Origin: Myxococcales bacterium UBA1238
Lineage (GTDB): Bacteria; Myxococcota_A; Bradymonadia; UBA7976; UBA1532
DNA length: 11,706 nt
NCBI GenBank assembly: GCA_002309015.1
Contig: DBWM01000060.1
Coordinates: forward strand, 59,290 to 70,995
Direction of reading: 5' to 3'
Position numbers and translations under genes: made by a program
Notes under the pieces: generated by a model
The model's input: only the letters and a program-made list of their open reading frames with translations
Database searches by the model: none
Told to the model about the DNA's origin: nothing
Shown: positions 7,501 to 11,706 of the stretch, piece after piece
How the letters are laid out: the number at the start of each line of letters is the position of its first letter
Position numbering within the stretch: position 1 is the first letter of the stretch

Positions 7501-8431
7501 CTTCGGCCTGATCGGCCTGGGATTCGGCTAAACGCGCATTCTGTTCAGCTTTTGCAGCGCGGGCTTCGGCCAGTTGAGCCTGCTTCTGGGCTTGTTCTGC
7601 CTGAGCTTTGGCTTCGGCAGCTTCCCGTTCCGCTTGCTTCAGGCGTGCCTGGGTGCGCGCGTTGTCGTTGCCCGCCTGGGCCAGCTGCGTTGCTTCCTCA
7701 GCTTTAAGCTGGGCGAGGGCTTGTTCGGCGGCTTCGGCTTTTTGGGAGGCCGCAGCGGCAAAGGCCTGAGCTTTGAGGACTTCGGCTTCGGCTTTTTGGG
7801 AGGCCTCGGCGGCCAAGGCCTGAGCTTTAAGGGCTTCGGCTTCGGCTTTTTGAGCGCGTTCTTCGGCAGTTGCGCGCAGGGCGGCTTCGTTTTGAGCCGT
7901 TTGCTGAGCGAGTTTGGCCTGACGTTCCGCTGCTTCGGCTCTGCCGCGCATTTCTGCATCAAATTCGCCCGGCTGAGCTTGGGATGGAGGCGCAGAAAGT
8001 GCTTGCAGCGTCTGGCGTTCCGTGGCGTCAACCTTGACGATCAGCTCGTTGCCGACGGCTTTGACGGAGTAGAGCGCGTCCTTGTTGAGGCTCACGATCA
8101 GGCGGCCGATGCTGACCAGCTTATCGTTGAACTGAAGCGGCGTAATTTGAGAAACGACGCCGTTTTCAATGTCGATGGGGCCGCTCAGCTGCGAGGCATC
8201 CGCATTGGAAATATCGATGAACAGGCGAATGGGAGCGCTCAGCTTAAACACCGTGAAGGTGGGCGGCTGAGTGCCTACAACCGAGATTTCGGTCGCGCGA
8301 TCGCCTTCGCGAACATCGACGCGCTGTAAATGATTGCGCTCGCTGTCTTCGGCGTGAGCCGTGGCGAAGGCGCAGATGAAAATGAGCCCGCACAACCACT
8401 TGACAAGGGTGTGAGAAGCGAATGGGCGCAT
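4592..8431 (-). CDS. pilQ: Type IV pilus secretin PilQ with giant coiled-coil insert
   Basis: PilQ forms the outer-membrane ring through which the pilus passes. With the ATG at 8431 (AAAGGA nine bases upstream) it has 1279 residues and a clean signal peptide (1-27, ending AHA). An in-frame GTG at 8458, with GAGGAG upstream and overlapping the pilP stop, would add nine residues and cannot be excluded. Domains: AMIN 1 (about 35-145), a proline-free helical region rich in Ala, Glu, Lys and Gln (about 155-685), AMIN 2 (about 699-800), an STN/secretin N0 domain starting HYTGKKINIDIKDGDI (about 847-915), a secretin N1 domain (about 925-1005), and the secretin core (about 1010-1270) with VLIEARIVEV, the VPYLSHIPILGALF region and TELLVFVTPRIVN. 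Typical PilQ proteins are about 700-900 residues, so the insert explains the excess. A PPP motif lies in AMIN 2. PilQ identity is secure; the insert's role is unknown. Confidence 0.96.
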   Translation of the reverse strand: MRPFASHTLVKWLCGLIFICAFATAHAEDSERNHLQRVDVREGDRATEISVVGTQPPTFTVFKLSAPIRLFIDISNADASQLSGPIDIENGVVSQITPLQFNDKLVSIGRLIVSLNKDALYSVKAVGNELIVKVDATERQTLQALSAPPSQAQPGEFDAEMRGRAEAAERQAKLAQQTAQNEAALRATAEERAQKAEAEALKAQALAAEASQKAEAEVLKAQAFAAAASQKAEAAEQALAQLKAEEATQLAQAGNDNARTQARLKQAEREAAEAKAQAEQAQKQAQLAEARAAKAEQNARLAESQADQAEESARKAERMAQLKLQDAERQATTAKLHAEALENELKQAKQARLDAEARTRQAEELAQKAAQQTGSQSNTAKLAEARAAEAEARAIEAEAEVLAQNALSEASDREAESRVRHAESLAAQAQLQAEQQAARAKQANEAHAEALKRLQEAEARANEAENQSKRLNATRSEREKWAQDQTAAALARAAEAETKARAAEAKAQAAEAQAKAALAQTKAAEAEQQRLSQEAVQAREQIARLQATQKETDARLAQAKAQKDQHATAQLEAEKRAADAALQAKQAHMQMLESQQQNAALNTRASELEEAIRLAKESDHSAEAANLQRELSKLSSEAAALRKELAQRDAALASARKDADTSRKEAKRLQKALAKEKKQAQRNAAPAYAVTPRQAPAALTGPAQITDVRFEDDDKGSRIRISLTGEAKPRIHREGERTRVLELDSALIDPAIERSLDTGDFDSAVRLVSSFQAPPPGDKVRIVVTLAENVDDQISTKQGELTWDFARPTSPVVASALPYAAPRAAAYTHLAAPKISQGDTVNRLKTKHYTGKKINIDIKDGDIHNVLRLLAKEGNINIVTSDQVSGTVTLHLKLVPWDQVLDLVLKSKGLDMVREGDIVRIGRREDIHAEIVAEAEKNVVQEKLKPINIRLITASHASASDLVSRVRSMMTKDRGTAEYDTRTNTIILKDTDDVLDAVEDMIRRLDTQTPQVLIEARIVEVNVNESLNLGIQWGGDATFSSATGNATGLRFPSSVGIYGGATDGETPLAGVVSQPNFAVNLPAATGTGSGGAVGFSFGSIDSAFNLNVRLSASETEGTAKIVSSPKITTLDNVEATIMQGTSIPISQVSAAGVQTTFYDAVLKLTVKPTVTQDGNIYLNIRAENNTPDFQNTGARGDPTILKKEATTQLLLKDGDTTVIGGIYTSQSGHNRSAVPYLSHIPILGALFRNYSESDYRTELLVFVTPRIVNRAAATVRTTP
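6377..7969 (-). repeat. Low-complexity Ala/Glu/Lys/Gln helix region inside pilQ
   Basis: This part of pilQ encodes 531 consecutive residues without a proline and with one Trp, made of degenerate 7- and 11-residue-like units such as AEARAAEAEARAIEAEAE and RAAEAKAQAAEAQAKAA. Glycines are rare; the clearest likely breaks are at AGNDN and TGSQSN. The composition is like TolA domain II and FimV-type helical linkers. The repetitive DNA makes long meaningless reading frames on the opposite strand. The region lies between the two AMIN domains. Confidence 0.85.
7736..7843 (-). repeat. Two tandem 54-bp repeats within pilQ
   Basis: Two direct copies, 7736-7789 and 7790-7843, share long stretches of identical bases (for example GGCTTTTTGGGAGGCC at 7736 and 7790 on the plus strand). 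The start of a third copy follows at 7844 and then diverges. Each encodes an 18-residue unit (QKAEAEALKAQALAAEAS and QKAEAEVLKAQAFAAAAS). This suggests that the coiled coil grew by in-frame tandem duplication and that its length may vary between strains. Confidence 0.8.
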
Positions 8432-8454
8432 GGCACAGATTCCTTTGTAATCGC

Positions 8455-9069
8455 TCACGGCAGTTGCTCCTCGAGTTCTTCCTGGGTGAGGAGAGTCTTG
8501 CGGATTTCAGCGTTTTCTGTTGATGAAGTAGGCTGTAACGGACGGAAGAGCACTTCATTGCGGGTCACCCGTGCCACGCGCATCGGTACTCTTCCAATAA
8601 TTTCGCCTACTTTGATGATATGACCTAAACCGCTGGGGTCAGTCAGCATCGCCTCGTTGACTACGGATCCTGTAATGATGGCAATCAGTTGCAACTCTTC
8701 CACATCAAAGTTGATCAGTCTTCCTTTGGGGGGGGGCGCATTTTCATCCGTATTGTCGGCGGAATCATCATGGTTGAGCGCGGCAATCAGATCGCTGACG
8801 TAAGGTAAAAATGGATCGCGCCCGACCTGAGAGCGCGGTTCATCGTTCTTGGAAGACCAATCGAGACCGCGCAGTTTTTCGGGTAACAGGCTCTCATCGA
8901 TCGCATCCGCTGATGGAGCGCTGCTGGCTTGTGGTTTGCTTGCGGTGTTTGTACTGCCGCCTGTAGCAGCACCGCGCGTCATCACCCGAGGCTCATTGTC
9001 ATCGCAGCCAAAAAGCGATGAAAAGAGCGCAACCGACGCTGCGGAAACAAGAAGTTGAGACAGCTTCAT
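8455..9069 (-). CDS. pilP: Type IV pilus assembly lipoprotein PilP
   Basis: PilP joins the inner-membrane PilN/PilO pair to the periplasmic domains of PilQ. The start is the ATG at 9069, not further upstream, because a lipoprotein signal begins there (MKLSQLL, hydrophobic stretch, lipobox LFGC with Cys22) and AGGA lies nine bases before it. The protein has 204 residues. The lipidated Cys is followed by Asp-Asp; in E. coli, Asp at +2 keeps lipoproteins in the inner membrane, as expected for PilP. A disordered Ser/Ala-rich linker follows (about 25-65), then GRDPF (about 83-87), typical of PilP, and the beta domain with LQLIAIITG, AMLTDPSG and IIKVGEIIGR. A PPP run at residues 112-114 is encoded by nine consecutive C. 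The start overlaps the pilO stop (ATGA), and the stop overlaps a possible pilQ GTG. Confidence 0.94.
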   Translation of the reverse strand: MKLSQLLVSAASVALFSSLFGCDDNEPRVMTRGAATGGSTNTASKPQASSAPSADAIDESLLPEKLRGLDWSSKNDEPRSQVGRDPFLPYVSDLIAALNHDDSADNTDENAPPPKGRLINFDVEELQLIAIITGSVVNEAMLTDPSGLGHIIKVGEIIGRVPMRVARVTRNEVLFRPLQPTSSTENAEIRKTLLTQEELEEQLP

Positions 9070-9671
9070 CGTTTGTTTCCTTTCTGGTCTGCGGGTTGTC
9101 CAAAGCGAGACATAAACGTGGTGGCCAGGCAAGTCGCCCTTAAGCGATTTGCGCTTTGGTCGTCATTTTTGTTGTACGACTGTAAAGTAATATTTTCGAC
9201 ATTTACGATGCGCTTCATCTTACCTAAGTAGTAGAAAAATGAAGTGATTTCGTTAAAAGTGCCGAGCAGCTCCATTCTGACAGGAATGCGCGTATACATT
9301 TCGGCATCTTCGGGATTGACGCGCTCAAACTTTTCCATTTCGAGCCCCGCAATCTTGGCCTGATCATGAACCTGTTGCAGGAGTTCGGCAATTTTTGCAT
9401 CGTCGGGCAGGCGCTGATGCAATTCATCGCGGGCGTGCTCGAGCTCCGCGACTTCCTGTTTTAAGATCTCTAAATTCTTTTCTTTTTCTTGCTCTGCCAG
9501 CAAATCTTTGGCGAGCCTGGCACTCATCGCGCGCTCTTTTTCGAGGGCTTCAGTGGTATCAGAGTAGAATAAATAATACCACCCGCCTGCAATCAGGCCC
9601 ATGAGCAACACAAAGAGCGCCACCTTTTGAGGGGTTGGGATGCTCCAGAATTTTTCGAGTTGATCACCCAT
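9066..9671 (-). CDS. pilO: Type IV pilus inner-membrane alignment protein PilO
   Basis: PilO is a bitopic inner-membrane protein that pairs with PilN and supports PilP and the motor. The 201 residues show a short cytoplasmic N-terminus, one membrane segment at about 16-36 (KVALFVLLMGLIAGGWYYLF), a coiled coil at about 40-85 rich in Glu, Lys and Leu, and a ferredoxin-like periplasmic domain (LLQQVHDQAKIAGLEMEKF, then VRMELLGTFNEITSFFYYLG and IVNVENITL) that is typical of PilO. The length is normal. The ATG has only a distant GAGG (about 12 bases). It starts 14 bases after pilN and overlaps pilP by four bases (ATGA). Confidence 0.94.
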   Translation of the reverse strand: MGDQLEKFWSIPTPQKVALFVLLMGLIAGGWYYLFYSDTTEALEKERAMSARLAKDLLAEQEKEKNLEILKQEVAELEHARDELHQRLPDDAKIAELLQQVHDQAKIAGLEMEKFERVNPEDAEMYTRIPVRMELLGTFNEITSFFYYLGKMKRIVNVENITLQSYNKNDDQSANRLRATCLATTFMSRFGQPADQKGNKR

Positions 9672-9685
9672 GTTGCCGTTTGACC

Positions 9686-10363
9686 TCAGCGATTCTTGGA
9701 GGGATTTTGACCGAGCTCGCCGTTGACCAGCTTTTTGACATCGCCCGGACCGTAAATCCCTAATGCATCAATGGAAAAAGAAACGAACTTTACTTTCCCG
9801 AGCTTGGCAACTTCGACCAACCTGGAATAGTTCAGCGTAACATTTACAAAGTAACGCGAGCCGTTGAGGCGGTGCAAAAATTCGGCCAAATCGTCGTTGT
9901 TGCGCGCGTAGCCGGTGATTTTGATGTGCCGCTGGTTTTCTACAAAATGATCGAGCCAAAGGCGCCTGGGGTCCCAATCTGGGTTCCAGCCTTTGTTTTG
10001 AGCTTCAAATTTGGAGTTCGAGTCATCCAGAGGCGTCAGCAATTCAGCCAGGCCATCGAGCATTTTGACCGGGCCGCTCTGACCTTCGATCAGCTGATCG
10101 AGCACTCGCTTTTGGGTTTCGAGCGCCGCCTTTTGACTCTTTAGGGTTTCAACTTCAGCCGTGCGCTTTCTTATCTCGGCGATCGTCGTGCGGGTTTTCG
10201 CATTTTCGGCCTGTGCGGTTTTTAATAAATCCGCTTGCTTGAACTGCAAATAACACAGCACGGCGATCTCGACCGCCATCAGCGCGATGAAGAGGAAGAC
10301 GATTTGCTTGCTGCTTTCACGGCGCGCGGTCTCTTTTTGAGGCAGAAGATTGATGCGAATCAT
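9686..10363 (-). CDS. pilN: Type IV pilus inner-membrane alignment protein PilN
   Basis: PilN spans the inner membrane once and links cytoplasmic PilM to periplasmic PilO. The N-terminus carries the INLLP motif at residues 4-8, the conserved tail that docks into PilM. A membrane segment covers about 20-41, followed by a coiled coil (about 44-95, AEIRKRTAEVETLKSQKAAL) and a ferredoxin-like domain containing LWLDHF, HIKITGYARNNDDLAEFLHRL and YFVNVTL. The 225 residues fit the longer PilN proteins. Residues 115-135 (SKFEAQNKGWNPDWDPRR) form an insert-like Trp/Asp/Asn-rich loop. The ATG overlaps the pilM stop (ATGA) and has a near-perfect GGAGGTGA Shine-Dalgarno inside the last codons of pilM, suggesting high expression and coupling. 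Confidence 0.95.
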   Translation of the reverse strand: MIRINLLPQKETARRESSKQIVFLFIALMAVEIAVLCYLQFKQADLLKTAQAENAKTRTTIAEIRKRTAEVETLKSQKAALETQKRVLDQLIEGQSGPVKMLDGLAELLTPLDDSNSKFEAQNKGWNPDWDPRRLWLDHFVENQRHIKITGYARNNDDLAEFLHRLNGSRYFVNVTLNYSRLVEVAKLGKVKFVSFSIDALGIYGPGDVKKLVNGELGQNPSKNR

Positions 10364-11415
10364 TTGTCACCTCCGTGGCGCAAGGCGAGTCCAACGGCGA
10401 CTGCAGCCATGAGGCGGGCTTGATCGAGTTCTTCCTCGTTAAAATGCCTGGGATCGATTTTGATGTTGCGGAAGGGATCCATCAATTCGACGGTAATTTG
10501 TGTGCGCATTTCGATGGTTCTGGCTAAAGAGGGCACCTTGGCTGTTCCGCCAGAGAGATAGATCTTGGAAATATGCGCCGATGAAAAGCTGGAGTGATAG
10601 AAGTCGAGCGATTGCTTGATTTCGTTTGCCACAATGCTGTTTACGGCGCTCATCACCCGTTCGGCTTCGGGGGAGGAAGCCTGATCCGCATCGACTCCGT
10701 GCTCGCCTGCAAGCTTGTAGGCTTCGGCGTCCGCATAGGTTTTGTTCAGTTGCTTGCGCAGCTCTTCGGTGTATTGGTTGCCGCCAATGGCGATGTCGCG
10801 CGCAAAGAGGCAGGTGCCGTTATCGATGACGCTGAGACTGCTCGATGTGGCGCCGATGTTCAGCAAGGCGATCGTTTCGTCAGACGGAAGGCCGTTATTG
10901 GCTTCAAAGGCGTTTTGAATGGCGAATCGATCGACATCGAGGACGCAGGGTTCGAGGCCTGCTTCCCGAACGACTTCGATCAGGCTGTTGCAGACGTTCT
11001 TTTTGGCGATGGCGAGCATGACGTCGATTTGACCCTGAGCCGTGCGGGTGCGCATGACCTGGTGATCGAGGTAAACGTCGTTGATGTCAAATTGCTGCTC
11101 GGCTTCAAAGAGGACGCTCTCTTCGATTTCTTCGGGCGTGGCCAGCGGAATGGTGAGCATCTTGGTGATGACCGAAGGACCTCGCAAACCGATGGCCACC
11201 TCGCGCGTTTTGACCTGCGCGTTTTGGGTGAGCGCCTGAATCGTCTGGATGATCGTGCTCGTGTTGATCAGTTCGCCATCGACGATGGTGTCTGGAGGCA
11301 GGGGAGCGATCGCGAAATGCGTCAGCTCAATGCCTTTGCCGGACTCTTTGAGCTGGACGAGCTTGATGCTGCTGGTCCCAATGTCGAGTCCGAGTGCGTT
11401 TTTTTGTCTGGCCAT
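10360..11415 (-). CDS. pilM: Type IV pilus actin-like ATP-binding protein PilM
   Basis: PilM is a cytoplasmic actin/FtsA-like protein that binds ATP and the N-terminal tail of PilN. The second of two consecutive ATG codons (11415) is chosen because GAGGG lies five bases before it; the first (11418) would be too close. The protein has 351 residues, the usual length. Visible are the phosphate 1 motif LGLDIGTSSIKLVQL (8-22), the phosphate 2 region around ALLNIGATSSSLSVI (about 182-196) with IAIGGNQYTEEL, and the adenosine motif IYLSGGTAKVPSL (about 281-293), followed by VELMDPF. The first gene of the pil operon, it follows a promoter-like region and overlaps pilN by four bases. Identification is secure. 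Confidence 0.96.
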   Translation of the reverse strand: MARQKNALGLDIGTSSIKLVQLKESGKGIELTHFAIAPLPPDTIVDGELINTSTIIQTIQALTQNAQVKTREVAIGLRGPSVITKMLTIPLATPEEIEESVLFEAEQQFDINDVYLDHQVMRTRTAQGQIDVMLAIAKKNVCNSLIEVVREAGLEPCVLDVDRFAIQNAFEANNGLPSDETIALLNIGATSSSLSVIDNGTCLFARDIAIGGNQYTEELRKQLNKTYADAEAYKLAGEHGVDADQASSPEAERVMSAVNSIVANEIKQSLDFYHSSFSSAHISKIYLSGGTAKVPSLARTIEMRTQITVELMDPFRNIKIDPRHFNEEELDQARLMAAVAVGLALRHGGDK

Positions 11416-11447
11416 CATTGCCCTCGCCGATCAAGCGGAATGGGCAA

Positions 11448-11475
11448 GTTGTACCGCGCATCTGTAATTCGTCAA
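11448..11475 (-). promoter_or_regulatory. Candidate promoter of the pilMNOPQ operon
   Basis: On the minus strand TTGACG (11475-11470, 5 of 6) and TACAAC (11453-11448, 4 of 6) are separated by 16 bases, with the start of transcription expected near 11441 and a leader of about 25 bases. Immediately upstream, TGGCAC (11486-11481), five bases and TTGAC resembles a sigma-54 site, but the -12 dinucleotide is GA instead of GC, so sigma-54 use is doubtful. The 111 bases between the isomerase gene and pilM hold no other feature I can support. Confidence 0.45.
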
Positions 11476-11526
11476 CAAAAGTGCCAGAGTTTGAACGAGG
11501 GGATTGAAAAAAGGGGAGGATCGGAT

Positions 11527-11706
11527 TTAAAGTCGCACTTCAATAAACGCTTTTTGACGCAGGCTTTCGAGCCATTTTTGGATCTCGTTGCCCCATTTGC
11601 GTTCCAGCAATTCCTGGCGAAGCTCTTCCTGCATATTCTCGAATCCGTCAAGAACCTTATATTTTCGCGCATTTACCTTAAAAATATGGTAGCCGTAACG
11701 GCTGGG
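11527..11706 (-). CDS. C-terminal end of a parvulin-type peptidyl-prolyl isomerase (SurA/PpiC-like)
   Basis: Only the last 59 residues are in the window; the gene continues past the right edge. The frame starts PSRYGYHIFKVNARK, the final strand of a parvulin domain (YGYHIFKV is a hallmark), and continues as a charged helix (ENMQEELRQELLERKW) ending WLESLRQKAFIEVRL and TAA. A C-terminal tail of the form W-x-x-x-LR-x-x-AxIE-x-x-L is common in SurA/PpiC periplasmic chaperones. Such proteins isomerise prolyl bonds and help fold outer-membrane proteins; one upstream of a secretin operon makes functional sense but is not proof of a link. It is followed by about 110 bases and then pilM. The family call rests on a short piece. 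Confidence 0.8.
   Translation of the reverse strand, partial: PSRYGYHIFKVNARKYKVLDGFENMQEELRQELLERKWGNEIQKWLESLRQKAFIEVRL

Noticed and set aside
7736..7860. CRISPR-like regular repeats
   Set aside because: The repeats are directly adjacent with no spacers and encode a regular protein pattern in the pilQ frame.
7574..8329. Long plus-strand open frame (251 residues, Gly/Phe/Leu rich) opposite pilQ, plus others at 6409-7080 and 6734-7399
   Set aside because: They are mirror frames of the Ala/Glu/Lys/Gln-rich pilQ repeats; their composition comes from the repeats, they have no ribosome binding site or domain, and pilQ on the other strand is certain.
11472..11672. Minus-strand open frame of 66 residues before pilM
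   Set aside because: It runs in a different frame from the clear C-terminus of the isomerase (11527-11706) and has no domain.

Overview
This window carries the type IV pilus (T4P) alignment and secretin operon pilM-pilN-pilO-pilP-pilQ, followed by housekeeping and unknown genes. All are on the minus strand except one unknown gene at the left edge. Pilus genes linked to aroK, a roadblock/LC7 protein, and a Cys-rich lipoprotein of a style I associate with Myxococcota-type genomes all suggest a Gram-negative, diderm bacterium of the former Deltaproteobacteria (Myxococcota or Bradymonadales-like). GC content looks moderate. The lineage is an inference; no rRNA or other taxonomic marker is present.

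Layout in the direction of transcription, right to left. (1) 11706-11527: C-terminal end of a SurA/PpiC-type peptidyl-prolyl isomerase. (2) About 110 bases holding a candidate promoter. (3) 11415-4592: pilM, pilN, pilO, pilP, pilQ, tightly packed with several ATGA-type overlaps. (4) aroK (shikimate kinase), whose GTG start overlaps the pilQ stop. (5) A small Cys-rich putative lipoprotein gene. (6) A short gap with a good sigma-70-like promoter (TTGACA, 17 bp, TAAAAA) embedded in an inverted repeat. (7) 3220-1010: a roadblock/LC7 gene, aroQ (type II dehydroquinase), efp (elongation factor P) and an unknown exported protein. On the plus strand, the 3' part of an unknown gene enters from the left edge and ends at 979, converging on the minus-strand block. 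A hairpin lies between the two.

How the genes fit together: PilM is a cytoplasmic actin-like protein that binds the PilN N-terminal tail. PilN and PilO are bitopic inner-membrane proteins, and PilP is a lipoprotein that links them to the PilQ outer-membrane secretin. AroK and AroQ act in the shikimate pathway. EF-P relieves ribosome stalling at polyproline; PilP and PilQ each contain a PPP motif, so EF-P could affect their output.

The most unusual object is PilQ. Its N-terminal AMIN domain is separated from a second AMIN domain by a proline-free stretch of 531 residues, rich in Ala, Glu, Lys and Gln, that should form a very long helix or coiled coil. This makes PilQ about 1280 residues long. 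The other points worth attention are the promoter and inverted-repeat architecture at 3242-3278, the roadblock protein near the pilus genes, and three uncharacterised exported or unknown proteins.
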